Source: Staphylococcus sp. MI 10-1553
GTDB taxonomy: Bacteria; Bacillota; Bacilli; Staphylococcales; Staphylococcaceae
Direction: 5' to 3'
DNA: 64,000 nucleotides
Assembly (NCBI RefSeq): GCF_010365305.1
Contig: NZ_CP048279.1
Span: 2,294,001 to 2,358,000 of the forward strand
Shown here one piece after another: positions 20,414 through 30,595 of this stretch. Each line of letters opens with the position of its first letter. Position 1 is the first letter of the stretch. The translations under genes and the position numbers were made by a program. Under the pieces are notes generated by a model that was not told the DNA's origin, ran no database searches, and saw only the letters and a program-made list of their open reading frames with translations.

Positions 20414-20819
20414 TTCATAACGCTAAATCACACACTTTTTAAAATGAAGAATCCCATAACGACGGGGTTCTTTTTGTTTTGCTAGTCACTTGCACGCCGT
20501 ATAACGTAAGATTTCACGGACTTTTTAGGGACTTTCATTCATTTATTCCCGATTAAGTTGTCATTGTAACTTTTAATTTGTTTATAACGTTTATGACGAT
20601 CTAGTCCTTAAGATTAACATTCACACGAAGCTAGTACATTAAGTTTTCCTATCCTCTACTACTCATGAATTTATGATTCACTAATGATTATAAAACAGTC
20701 GAAAAATGAAGATGAATGAAGACATCAAAATTAGGGTTTCTTTTGTAATACTTTGCATCTACTACATAGTTGATAAAACTAATTCCCTCCATCATGCTGC
20801 CTCTGTTATAATTGTTTCT
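20414..20819. other. Intergenic stretch downstream of tRNA-Arg
   Basis: About 400 bp of AT-rich DNA. A possible tRNA terminator region (AATCCCATAACGACGGGGTTCTTTTTG, 20450-20476: AACCCCGTC/GACGGGGTT-like pairing with T run) lies near the start. No gene is supported. Confidence 0.35.
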
Positions 20820-21083
20820 TTATGAGATTACCTGTGTTAAATAACGACTCGCTTTATTGTTATATGGCGTTTTTACAAGCTCACTGTTTTTTGTAATATA
20901 GAAATCTTTATCAAAAAATTGTTGTATTGGTTTGATCGTTGAGAAGTCATTTTGTCTAAACCATATTCAGCAATTGCCCACTTTCATTTCTAAAATATAA
21001 ACCGTTTTTTGTCTTTGTATCTGAAGGATTAACTTCAACACCCATTTCTTTAGCAATTTTTTAATTTTATTGATATCAAACAT
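20820..21083 (-). pseudogene. Decayed ORF of unknown family, next to tRNA-Arg
   Basis: A good ribosome binding site (AAGGGGGA) precedes ATG at 21083 (MFDINKIKK). The coding then needs frame changes to read KEMGVEVNPSDTKTKNGLYF, and finally DKDFYITKNSELVKTPYNNK and ASRYLTQVIS before TAA at 20820. The pieces look like real protein sequence broken by at least two frameshifts. I do not recognise the family. Confidence 0.55.
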
Positions 21084-21325
21084 AGAAGATTCCCCCTTAC
21101 TCAACAATTCTTAATTCATTATACACTATACAACTTGTGTCATAGATACAAATTTGCTTCTCTGTTCTTACATAATCCATATCAATAAACACATCTTTAA
21201 AATTTAGTTGATAGAGGTGTTGCAATGATAACTTGAGCTTCAACGTATAACATGTACATATTCATGATTTGACATCTACGTTTTGTTTTATCTTTATCAA
21301 AAACAAAGATTCCTTCTTTCTCCAT
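21084..21325 (-). pseudogene. Second decayed ORF of unknown family
   Basis: Upstream of the previous remnant on the same strand. One frame reads MEKEGIFVFDKDKTKRRCQI and MNMYMLYVEAQVIIATPLS up to TAA; after a one-base shift another reads KDVFIDMDYVRTEKQICIYD and TSCIVYNELRIVE to TAA just before the next ribosome binding site. This is consistent with one gene broken by a frameshift, in an operon with the ORF at 20820-21083. No function can be given. Confidence 0.5.
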
Positions 21326-21389
21326 ACTCTCTAATGAATTCCCCTAGTCAATAAAATTTCATTCATTCAACAAAACATCAATTTACGCA

Positions 21390-21441
21390 TTAAAATAAGC
21401 ATCTTTAAACCTTTTTAGAGGTCTAAAGATGCTTATTTTAA
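21390..21441. terminator. Bidirectional terminator after whiA
   Basis: An 18-bp perfect inverted repeat, TTAAAATAAGCATCTTTA (21390-21407) with its complement at 21424-21441. Its T-rich ends serve both directions. Confidence 0.85.
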
Positions 21442-21453
21442 ACAGGGCTATAT

Positions 21454-22398
21454 TTACACTTCAAATGGCTCTCCACGTCTAATTTTATCAGCCATTTCAT
21501 TCAGTTTTCTCAAACGATGGTTAATGCCTGATTTGGAAATGGTACCGGTGCTCACCATCTCTCCTAATTCTTTTAACGAGACATCTTGGTGCTCAATACG
21601 CAATCTCGCTACTTCTCTTAGCCGGTCTGGCAAGTTATCAATGCCGATTTCTTGATCAATCAGTTGAATACTTTCAACTTGCTTCATAGCTGCACTGACT
21701 GTCTTATTCAAATTTGCCGTCTCACAATTAACGAGACGATTCACCGAGTTACGCATATCTCGCACAATTCTCACATCTTCAAACTTTAATAGCGCTTGAT
21801 AACCACCAATCAAACTTAAAAATTCAGCTATCCGTTCAGCTTCTTTGAGATATGTAATCCATCCCTTTTTACGTTCTAAACTTTTTGCATTTAACTCATA
21901 CGTATTCATCAATTGCGTCAAACCCGTTGAATGGCCTTCATAAAGTGAAAAAATTTCTAAATGATAAGAAGACGTTTCTGGATTGTTCACGGAGCCACCT
22001 GCTAGAAATGCACCACGTAAATAACTCCGTCTCATTTCGTCATCTTTCACCATTTTAGGATCAATATCATGACTGAACATGCCGTTTTTCAAAATCCCGA
22101 GTTCATCCAAAATTTCCCTCGTCTTCATTTTTATTCGACAAATATAAATATTGTTTTTCTTCAACTTCATTTTTTTGCGCACTAATATTTCAACTTCAAC
22201 TTTAAACACAAATTTAATAAGCGAATAAATACGTCGCGCCGTCGTTGCATTTTCCGTTTGGATATTAATCACAAATTGTTGATTAGACAAGCTCAAGGCA
22301 CCGTTCATTCGAATCAGTGCGCTCAGTTCTGCCTTAGCATTCGCATGGTCAACTTCAATTCGTGTCAGTTCATTTTTCATTTCAGATGCAAAGCTCAT
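21454..22398 (-). CDS. whiA: Sporulation-type regulator WhiA
   Basis: DNA-binding protein related to LAGLIDADG homing endonucleases; in non-sporulating Firmicutes it is tied to cell division and chromosome segregation. 314 residues: N-terminal DUF199 domain, central LAGLIDADG-like part ([16 protein letters not shown] near 130-145) and a C-terminal helix-turn-helix ([20 protein letters not shown]). Third gene of rapZ-yvcK-whiA, 50 bp after yvcK. Confidence 0.96.
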   Translation of the reverse strand: MSFASEMKNELTRIEVDHANAKAELSALIRMNGALSLSNQQFVINIQTENATTARRIYSLIKFVFKVEVEILVRKKMKLKKNNIYICRIKMKTREILDELGILKNGMFSHDIDPKMVKDDEMRRSYLRGAFLAGGSVNNPETSSYHLEIFSLYEGHSTGLTQLMNTYELNAKSLERKKGWITYLKEAERIAEFLSLIGGYQALLKFEDVRIVRDMRNSVNRLVNCETANLNKTVSAAMKQVESIQLIDQEIGIDNLPDRLREVARLRIEHQDVSLKELGEMVSTGTISKSGINHRLRKLNEMADKIRRGEPFEV

Positions 22399-22448
22399 AA
22401 TGAATCTTTCCCTTTCTATTTACTATGGTTCAAAATGGCTAGCTACAA

Positions 22449-23444
22449 TTAGGATTTGAATTGATCTGGGTCAAACTGAATAGTACTAATTTCTTGTAAG
22501 GCAATTTCATAAATCATTTCTGCCAAAACTTCCGTACGATGTCGCACATAATCATGTTCTGAAACTTCTACAAGATGCTGTCCTGTCACGAGTTGCACAC
22601 CGAGTTGATTCAATTCATCCTTATCATAATACACAGGCTTTGCGCCCTTTGATTCATATTTTTCAATAATTTGAGGTGAAAATTCTAGTTGATTCGCAAT
22701 CACAAAATCAAGCACATGATCACCCAGTTGTTGATGAATGGCATCGATATGATCCATGACTGTGTAGTGATCTGTTTCGCCCGGTTGTGTCATAATGTTA
22801 GAAACATATAATTTTTTCGCGTCACTTTCGACTATCGCATTGGCAATTCCTTTGACACATAAGTTTGAAATAACACTTGTGTATAAAGATCCCGGACCTA
22901 ACACAATTAAATCCGCTTCACGCAAGGCCTCAATCGCTTCGTCCATTGGTTGTACATCAGCAGGTTCTAAAAACACACGCTTAATCTTCTTTTGTTTTCT
23001 TGGAATATTAGACTCTCCTGAGACAATTTCGCCATCTTCCATCTCTGCATTCAAAGAGACACTCGAAATAGTTGACGGAATGACACGACCTTTAATATTT
23101 AAAATTTTACTTAGTTCTTTCACTGCATGACCGAAATCGTGGGTAATATTCGTTAAAGCCGCAATCAACAGGTTCCCCAGTGAGTGACCACTAATCTGAT
23201 CTTCTTTAAATCGATATTGAAATAGTTGCTCAAGCGTTGGTTCTACATCACTTAAAGCAGCCAATACGTTACGTACATCTCCTGGTGCCGGAATATCCAT
23301 CTCATCTCTTATTTTCCCTGTGCTACCACCGTCATCTGCTACTGTCACAATTGCTGTAATATCTATCGGAAAAGTTTTTAATCCTCTTGCTAAAACGGAT
23401 AAACCAGTACCTCCACCAATCAGTACTAATTTAAGTTGTTTCAT
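22449..23444 (-). CDS. yvcK: YvcK/CofD-family gluconeogenesis factor
   Basis: UDP-sugar-binding protein of the CofD fold needed for growth on gluconeogenic carbon and for cell-wall regulation in Bacillus. 331 residues; LIGGGTGLSVLARGLK at the N-terminus, VADDGGSTGKIRDE, PAPGDVRNVL, SGHSLGNLLI and LGPGSLYTSVISNL are family hallmarks. I use the ATG at 23444; an in-frame GTG at 23456 lies within rapZ and is possible. rapZ ends at 23446, so spacing is near zero. Confidence 0.95.
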   Translation of the reverse strand: MKQLKLVLIGGGTGLSVLARGLKTFPIDITAIVTVADDGGSTGKIRDEMDIPAPGDVRNVLAALSDVEPTLEQLFQYRFKEDQISGHSLGNLLIAALTNITHDFGHAVKELSKILNIKGRVIPSTISSVSLNAEMEDGEIVSGESNIPRKQKKIKRVFLEPADVQPMDEAIEALREADLIVLGPGSLYTSVISNLCVKGIANAIVESDAKKLYVSNIMTQPGETDHYTVMDHIDAIHQQLGDHVLDFVIANQLEFSPQIIEKYESKGAKPVYYDKDELNQLGVQLVTGQHLVEVSEHDYVRHRTEVLAEMIYEIALQEISTIQFDPDQFKS

Positions 23445-23445
23445 T

Positions 23446-24354
23446 TTACTCGCCACTTTCTATATGCGCATCACGATGATGAACATATACATTATAATCA
23501 TAAATTTGCTTTAATTCTTCAGCTAAACGTTGTGCTAGTGCGACTGATCGGTGTTGACCACCCGTACATCCAATTGCGATAACGAGTTGCGACTTTCCTT
23601 CTTTTTTATAACCCGGAATCATAAATAACAATAAATCTAATAGTTTTTCATAAAATGTATTCGTTTCTTTCCACTTCATAACATATTTATAAACATCTTC
23701 ATCCATACCTGTGAGTGGTCTCAATTCAGCTACATAGTATGGGTTGGGTAAAAAGCGGACATCAAATACTAGATCTGCATCAATTTGAATACCGTGCTTA
23801 AAACCAAAACTAGAGACATTGATTGTAAATGTTGATTTATTTTCTTTATTAAAATATTCATAAACGCGTTTTCTTAAGGCTTTAGGTGATAACGTTGTTG
23901 TATCTAAAGTGTAATTCGCTAAACTTCTTACTTCTGATAGTAATTTGCGTTCTTCATTGATGGCTTTGACGAGCGGTAACTCCGTATGTTCTTGTAAAGG
24001 ATGTTTACGACGTGTTTCTTTATAGCGTGAAATGAGCTTTTCCGTATCCGCATCAACGAATAATACATCGACAATGACATCTTTACGACTTTGTACTGCA
24101 TCGATTTCACGTACTAAATATTGGAAAAATTCGCGCCCTCTCAAGTCAATCCCTACCGCAACTTTTTGCATCGATGGGTTACCTTGCTCCATCAATTCTA
24201 CAAATTTTGGAAGTAAAATCGGCGGTAAGTTGTCGACACAGAAATAGCCTAAGTCCTCTAAACTTTGAATGACTAATGATTTCCCTGCACCAGAGAGACC
24301 TGTGACAACAAGGAGTTCACTTTTTACGATTTCATTATTTTCTTCATGTTGCAT
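23446..24354 (-). CDS. rapZ: RNase adapter RapZ (YvcJ), nucleotide-binding protein
   Basis: P-loop protein that binds nucleotides and, in E. coli, controls small-RNA decay of the glmS pathway; its role in staphylococci is less clear. 302 residues; Walker A GLSGAGKS at 19-26, [15 protein letters not shown] and the C-terminal [11 protein letters not shown], which is strongly conserved. First gene of rapZ-yvcK-whiA. Confidence 0.96.
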   Translation of the reverse strand: MQHEENNEIVKSELLVVTGLSGAGKSLVIQSLEDLGYFCVDNLPPILLPKFVELMEQGNPSMQKVAVGIDLRGREFFQYLVREIDAVQSRKDVIVDVLFVDADTEKLISRYKETRRKHPLQEHTELPLVKAINEERKLLSEVRSLANYTLDTTTLSPKALRKRVYEYFNKENKSTFTINVSSFGFKHGIQIDADLVFDVRFLPNPYYVAELRPLTGMDEDVYKYVMKWKETNTFYEKLLDLLLFMIPGYKKEGKSQLVIAIGCTGGQHRSVALAQRLAEELKQIYDYNVYVHHRDAHIESGE

Positions 24355-24585
24355 TTATTAACCACCATCCAATCATATTCTCTATTAGTTTACATGAAAT
24401 CAGTCTAAAGTTATAGAGGGATGATATGCATATCTATGTTTTTGAAAAAATTGTGATGTCACAGCCGTATTGATCACTTATTCTATCTCCATTTTTCGAA
24501 TACGGTTAATGCATCCGTGATCAAATTCAATCAACAAGTCATTTAGGAAACCTTCAGCGCTACATGATACCCCATTAAATGCTAT

Positions 24586-24617
24586 AAAAAAGGAACTGGA
24601 AACAGCGTCCAGCTCCT
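24586..24617 (-). terminator. Terminator of trxB
   Basis: On the minus strand AGGAGCTGG pairs with CCAGTTCCT (one G-U pair) and is followed by TTTTTT. It lies about 30 bases after the trxB stop. Confidence 0.8.
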
Positions 24618-24645
24618 GTTGATTCAATGTCATCTGTTTTAATAT

Positions 24646-25626
<981 letters not shown>

Positions 25627-25640
25627 TCAAGGACTCAAAT

Positions 25641-27080
25641 TTAAATGCTCAACAGATGTTGTAGAGCATGTTCAAAAGCGTCAGTTGCCACATCAAAATG
25701 TTCAATGATTTGCGGTCGCGTCATCGCTTCATCTTCTTTTTGATTGAAAAAGAGATACGCGACTGCAGCAACGTACGCTTCCACTTGTTCGTGGTCGACT
25801 TGCTCGGCTAAAAGACTTTCTGCATAACTAATCCAACTTAAAAAGAGAGACGCATAAGGTTGTGTTTCTGGAAGACGATAAAGTGTCTCCATACCTTGAT
25901 GAATAAAGTGCAGTTTTTTCAGTTGAAGATTTTGAATGAGATAAGTGAGATACAATTTTTCATAATCTCCCATTGATTCTAAAATCGTCCAAACTTCTTT
26001 CGTCATCAAAACTTCTTTACCATTGAGTTGATTTAACAAAAAGAGACCATACAAACGTTCATGTTGATCATCACTCAGCAATAAAGGCTCTACGTGTTGA
26101 TTAAAATAATGAGCACTTTCCTCAATGACCCATGGTGGCAAACCACGATTCGCTTTCGAAAATTGTGTTAACACTTGCCAAAAGTGATGGCTTTGCTCGA
26201 TATTTCCTAGGTAATAATAATTGAACGAAAGCGCATGAAATAGTTGAAATGTCTGAAATTTTCCTTTGCGATGAAGTGGTACTAACAACTGTTGAGAGGC
26301 TGGATACTGCTTTAAATAACTGAGCACAATTCCAAGTTTAAAAGATTCCTCATCATTCATCGGTCGAATTTTATTTAATATTTTCACATAATTTTGGAAG
26401 CGTGCTTGTTGATTCATGTTATAGAGCAACAAAGTGTAGTGGCATAACGCATGCACATCGGAAGGATCCTCTTTCAACAAACGCTCCAACATCTCTTGGG
26501 CGATTTTGTTTTCATTTAAATAAAGATAACACATCGCGAGCAAATTACGAATAATCCGATTGTCTTGAATCTCTTCGTCCTGTCTCAACAAATATTCACG
26601 CGCTTCTAACAAACGGCCTTGACCGAATAAATATTGAAAAATGACTTGTGCCACAAACAACTGGCTTTCTTTTTCAAGTGGGTGTTCACCGTTAAAAGCA
26701 ACTTCAAACATGTCTTCTAACTCTTCTCGATATTCTTCGTCATCTGCTAAAAAAGCATAACTTAAACCGAAGAGATACGCTTTGTTTGGCTCATTCAAGT
26801 CAATATTCAACTGACTTAATTCATAGTAAGAAGCTTCCAACTCACTCCCCTTACTAATTTCTTCATAATAAATCGCTTCAGCACGTCTCGGCACATTTAA
26901 CTTGATAAAACATGTCGCAAGTTGTTGTTTCGCCTCAAAACAATCTGGTGACAACGCTAACACTTTTTCTAAATAGCGTTGTGCTTTCACATAATCTTGT
27001 TGTTGTATTTTTTGTTTTGCTAGACGTTCATAAAGTGCTACATCATCGCTGAATTGTATAATATTTCGTTTTTGTGTCAT
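25641..27080 (-). CDS. Tetratricopeptide repeat protein
   Basis: 479 residues with TPR-type helical repeats, clearest at about 14-75 (YERLAKQKIQQQDYVKAQRY, LEKVLALSPDCFEAKQQLA) and 180-235. No signal peptide or membrane segment, so cytoplasmic. Such proteins are scaffolds for protein contacts; the partners are unknown. It lies between trxB and the hexapeptide acyltransferase, the same order as S. aureus. Confidence 0.88.
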   Translation of the reverse strand: MTQKRNIIQFSDDVALYERLAKQKIQQQDYVKAQRYLEKVLALSPDCFEAKQQLATCFIKLNVPRRAEAIYYEEISKGSELEASYYELSQLNIDLNEPNKAYLFGLSYAFLADDEEYREELEDMFEVAFNGEHPLEKESQLFVAQVIFQYLFGQGRLLEAREYLLRQDEEIQDNRIIRNLLAMCYLYLNENKIAQEMLERLLKEDPSDVHALCHYTLLLYNMNQQARFQNYVKILNKIRPMNDEESFKLGIVLSYLKQYPASQQLLVPLHRKGKFQTFQLFHALSFNYYYLGNIEQSHHFWQVLTQFSKANRGLPPWVIEESAHYFNQHVEPLLLSDDQHERLYGLFLLNQLNGKEVLMTKEVWTILESMGDYEKLYLTYLIQNLQLKKLHFIHQGMETLYRLPETQPYASLFLSWISYAESLLAEQVDHEQVEAYVAAVAYLFFNQKEDEAMTRPQIIEHFDVATDAFEHALQHLLSI

Positions 27081-27099
27081 CCATTGTCACCTCTCTTTT

Positions 27100-27585
27100 C
27101 TAATGTTTTGAGTGTAGTTGTATCGGATTACCATACGCCACAGTATAATCGGGAATATCTTTAGAAACGACACTCCCTGCACCAATTTGAACGTGGCTAC
27201 CAATTTTCACACCAGGTAATACGGTCACATTTGCACCAATCATCGTATGGTCGCCGATTTCAACTTCACCGACTCTTAACGATTCAGTTAAAAATTCATG
27301 GGTTAATAAAGTCGTATTATAACCGATGATAACGTTATGACCCATTTTGATCTTTTCTGGATATAATAAATCAGGCACCGCTTTAAAAGCAAATGCAGTT
27401 TTTTCACCTATCGTCATTTTCAATAAACGGCGGTACATCCATCGTTTCACACCTACATGAGGCACATATCTCGCCACTTCAATAATGAACGTATTTTTAA
27501 AGAGCTTCATAAATGGGATATAACGATACAGATCATGTAATGCGTTATGACGGCTTGCTGGATAAACTTTGAGTCGTCGCTTCAA
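27100..27585 (-). CDS. Hexapeptide-repeat acyltransferase (left-handed beta helix)
   Basis: 161 residues. The C-terminal half has hexapeptide turns (IGYNTTLL, VEIGDHTMIGANVTVLPGV, KIGSHVQIGAGSVVSKDIPD) and ends AYGNPIQ, as in O-acetyltransferases of the LbetaH class. The acceptor is unknown. The start is probably TTG at 27585, giving (M)KRRLKVYPASRHNALHDLY; it overlaps the lgt stop region and AAAGGAAAG lies upstream in lgt. Position next to lgt is conserved in staphylococci. Confidence 0.85.
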   Translation of the reverse strand: MKRRLKVYPASRHNALHDLYRYIPFMKLFKNTFIIEVARYVPHVGVKRWMYRRLLKMTIGEKTAFAFKAVPDLLYPEKIKMGHNVIIGYNTTLLTHEFLTESLRVGEVEIGDHTMIGANVTVLPGVKIGSHVQIGAGSVVSKDIPDYTVAYGNPIQLHSKH

Positions 27586-27586
27586 C

Positions 27587-28426
27587 TTAACGCTTTCCTT
27601 TCTTGTCGAACGGCCAATTGAGCACGCCAACTTCACGATAGAGAGGCACATCTTTTTTAAGTCGACGCCATACAATAAAGATGACTCCGATGATAATGCA
27701 TACAATTGAGACCACCTGTGCAATTCGAATTGTCTCCGTTAACATCAAACTGTCGGTACGTAATCCTTCTATGTAAAAACGACCAATCGAATACCAAATG
27801 ATATAGATGAAAAATGTTTCTCCGATTTTTAAATGACGACGGATAGTGATTAAAATTATAAAGCCGGTAACATCCCAAATCGATTCATATAAAAATGTCG
27901 GTTGGTAATAAATACCGTTGATTTGCATATTTTCAATAATAAATTGCGGTAAGTGTAGCGATTCTAAAAACGAACGACTCACTGGACCGCCGTGCGCTTC
28001 GTGGTTCATAAAATTACCCCAACGGCCAATGCCTTGCGCTAAAATAATACTTGGCGCCACAACATCACCTAATTGAAACGGTTGCCAGTTTTTGCGATAA
28101 CAGTAGTAGATCCCCATCGCAAACGCACCAATGAGACCCCCATGTATTGCAATACCGCCATGCCATATCATCGGAATTTCTGTCGGATTTTGAATATAAT
28201 AATCCAGTTGGAAAAGCACGAAATACAAACGCGCACTAATAATCGCAACAAATACACAAACTAATAAAATATTGACAAGATCATCTTCGCGGAAACCGAC
28301 TGACTGTGCGCTTTTTTGTGCGATCCAATACCCAATCAATATCGCACTCGCTATGATAATACCGTACCATTTCACTTCTAAGCCGCCCAAAGAAAAAGCG
28401 ACTGGATCAATGTATCCTATCATCAT
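27587..28426 (-). CDS. lgt: Prolipoprotein diacylglyceryl transferase
   Basis: Membrane enzyme that transfers diacylglycerol from phosphatidylglycerol to the lipobox Cys of prelipoproteins. 279 residues with about seven helices; the Lgt signature [15 protein letters not shown], the IHGGLIG motif and RTDSLM are present. Its start overlaps the hprK stop (ATGATG), so the two are coupled. Confidence 0.97.
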   Translation of the reverse strand: MMIGYIDPVAFSLGGLEVKWYGIIIASAILIGYWIAQKSAQSVGFREDDLVNILLVCVFVAIISARLYFVLFQLDYYIQNPTEIPMIWHGGIAIHGGLIGAFAMGIYYCYRKNWQPFQLGDVVAPSIILAQGIGRWGNFMNHEAHGGPVSRSFLESLHLPQFIIENMQINGIYYQPTFLYESIWDVTGFIILITIRRHLKIGETFFIYIIWYSIGRFYIEGLRTDSLMLTETIRIAQVVSIVCIIIGVIFIVWRRLKKDVPLYREVGVLNWPFDKKGKR

Positions 28427-29364
28427 TCTATGTCTCCTTTATTTTGTTGACTATTTTTTAAGATTTCAGCATTTAAACGTTCGTTAAACTCTTCTGCTGT
28501 ATTAATTCCCATAATATTCAAGCGGTAGTTCATGGCCGCCACTTCAATGATGACAGCTACGTTTCGCCCTGGACGAACGGGAATCGTTTTTTTCGTAATT
28601 TCGGTATCTAAAATCTTAAGTGTTTCATGATTTAAACCGACACGATCATACAATTTATCTTGATGCCAAGTTTCCAGATTAATGTTTAAGCGAATGCGTT
28701 TTTGCGTTAAAATCGAACCCGCACCAAACAATGTCATCACATTAATAATACCCAAACCTCTTATTTCTAACAAATGTTCAATGATTTTAGGCGCCTTACC
28801 AATGAGTTGATCTTTCGTAATCTCTTTAATTTCTACGTTATCATCCGCAACAAGACGATGACCACGTTTCACAAGTTCCAGAGCTGTTTCACTTTTACCT
28901 ATACCGGAATCACCTGTAATTAATACACCGACACCATACACATCGACGAGCACACCATGTAACGAAGTCGAATTGGCAAGTTCATGTTCGAGATACGTCG
29001 TCAAACGGCCCATGACACGTGTCGTTGCTTCTTCTACATAAATCAACGGCGTATCTAACTCCTGTGCCGCCTCTAACAACTCATCCGGCGCATCATGCCC
29101 GCGTGTAATAATAATGGCTGGTGTTTCAGGACGACAAAGTTTACGCATGCGCCCTTGACGTTCAGCATCTGGTAATAAATTGTAGAAAGACAGTTCTGTT
29201 GTACCTAAAAGTTGAATACGATTGGAAGCATAATGAGAAAAATATCCTGCCATCTCCAAACCAGGCCTTGAAATATCTGTATTATGTATTGGACGATTTA
29301 ACCCCGCTTCACCAGCGACCACATTCATATTAAATCGCTTAACTAAATCTTGAGTCGTTAGCAT
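28423..29364 (-). CDS. hprK: HPr kinase/phosphorylase
   Basis: Phosphorylates HPr at Ser46 and reverses it, the sensor of carbon catabolite repression with CcpA. 313 residues; Walker A GDSGIGKS near 152-159, LVADDNVEI, and the HprK signature [21 protein letters not shown] precedes the ATG. First gene of hprK-lgt-acyltransferase-TPR-trxB. Confidence 0.97.
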   Translation of the reverse strand: MLTTQDLVKRFNMNVVAGEAGLNRPIHNTDISRPGLEMAGYFSHYASNRIQLLGTTELSFYNLLPDAERQGRMRKLCRPETPAIIITRGHDAPDELLEAAQELDTPLIYVEEATTRVMGRLTTYLEHELANSTSLHGVLVDVYGVGVLITGDSGIGKSETALELVKRGHRLVADDNVEIKEITKDQLIGKAPKIIEHLLEIRGLGIINVMTLFGAGSILTQKRIRLNINLETWHQDKLYDRVGLNHETLKILDTEITKKTIPVRPGRNVAVIIEVAAMNYRLNIMGINTAEEFNERLNAEILKNSQQNKGDIE

Positions 29365-30198
29365 CTAATCACCTCAGTTTTACTGTTTACTTTAAATCAA
29401 TCTTTATTTTTAATCGCTTTTGACTACGCATTACTTGTTTCATTATACATGAATCTCCATATTTGAAACACAATTCAACATGTCCGACATTTTCCTAAAA
29501 TCCACATCATCGTACTTTTATCGTGGTGTATAAATCAAGTACACCACTTGATTGCTCCCATCTTACATATCACGCATTATTACAATACACATCAAATCAT
29601 TTTCAAACCATTTTAGACCTAAAAGTATACCACTAAAAAGTTACAAGAGATACTCAACTTTAGTATGATACAAAAAATAAAATACCATTTAGAATTGTCT
29701 TTGGATAACCACTCACAAAAACATTTTAGTAAGTGTCGTTAACACAACACTACCTATGATTCGACTCAATCCCATATGCATACAGAGATAGAAACGAAGC
29801 ATTAGGAAAACAGAACCCATTCAGTTCCCCCATAACTTTTACATCCATTTATTCAACAATATAAAAATGAATGGCGCACACACTTTTTCTGTATGAATAA
29901 TATGATAAAGAGTAGTACTCATTTTTATTTGCAAGAACCGCCCGAGACTCCTGAGGGACAATGTACGAGCTTAAATGCGATTTCTGATGTTTAAATAGTG
30001 ACTACTGTTTAACGCAGTACTACGAAATCTTTGTTTCACATGAGATTTCTGTACTGCGCCCAAAATCCAATTCAGCTTCCTTCAAATATACATTGTAATC
30101 AAGCTGAATTGAGTTGAAGGTTCAACCCCTAGGAACGCGCAGAACGGTTAGGCAATCTATGTATGACGATAACCCAGACTATGTTAATCATATGTCCT
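29365..30198. other. Long noncoding region with structured elements
   Basis: About 830 bp without a supported gene. The left half holds the hprK promoter region and AT-rich sequence. The right half, from about 29930, holds a GC-richer block with a long hairpin and a dispersed structured repeat, listed separately. Confidence 0.6.
29931..30146. repeat. Dispersed structured repeat, copy A
   Basis: Begins GCAAGAACCGCCCGAGACTC and contains two hairpins. Hairpin 1: CGCAGTAC (30013-30020) with GTACTGCG (30051-30058) enclosing GAAATCT/AGATTTC. Hairpin 2: CAATTCAGCTT (30068-30078) with AAGCTGAATTG (30101-30111), 11 bp. Copy B at 48218-48333 shares the flanks and hairpin 2 with a compensatory change. 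Confidence 0.7.
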
Positions 30199-30234
30199 AA
30201 AAAAAGGAAGTGTACCATTCACAGCACACTTCCT
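30199..30234 (-). terminator. Terminator after the SHOCT-like protein (uvrB-uvrA operon end)
   Basis: On the minus strand AGGAAGTGT pairs with ACACTTCCT around a 12-nt loop and is followed by seven T. Confidence 0.9.
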
Positions 30235-30241
30235 CTACACA

Positions 30242-30592
30242 TTAATCTTTCTTCATTTTTTCTCTCACTTCATTCAACGTCTCTTCCACTTTCTTCAAAG
30301 CCGCTTGACGTTCACTCTCACTCATCTCTTTCACTTTATCACGATTCACACTAATAAACTTTTGGCCATGCTTTAACAAACTCGCTACACTATCCAATGT
30401 GCTATTCACAAAACCTTCTACCGTCTCTTCAAAATCACGCGTCGTTTTTTCAGAACGATTACTTTTATCTTTTGTGGTTGCATGATCTACTTCTTTTTCC
30501 GTTGTCATCGCGTCCAATAATGTCGTTGCTTCTTCTACAGAAATCTTGCCATCTTTCAGTAATTCCAGTACTTTGACTTTAGCTTCTTCCAT
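30242..30592 (-). CDS. SHOCT-like domain protein, function unknown
   Basis: 116 residues. The first 30 (MEEAKVKVLELLKDGKISVE then EATTLLDAM) match the short SHOCT-like/YvlB N-terminal domain found in many Firmicutes regulators and envelope-stress proteins. The rest is charged and helical, with a possible amphipathic stretch near 60-85 and ends VEETLNEVREKMKKD. It follows uvrA by three bases and ends before the operon terminator, so it is co-transcribed with uvrB-uvrA. Its role is unknown. Confidence 0.8.
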   Translation of the reverse strand: MEEAKVKVLELLKDGKISVEEATTLLDAMTTEKEVDHATTKDKSNRSEKTTRDFEETVEGFVNSTLDSVASLLKHGQKFISVNRDKVKEMSESERQAALKKVEETLNEVREKMKKD

Positions 30593-30595
30593 GGC

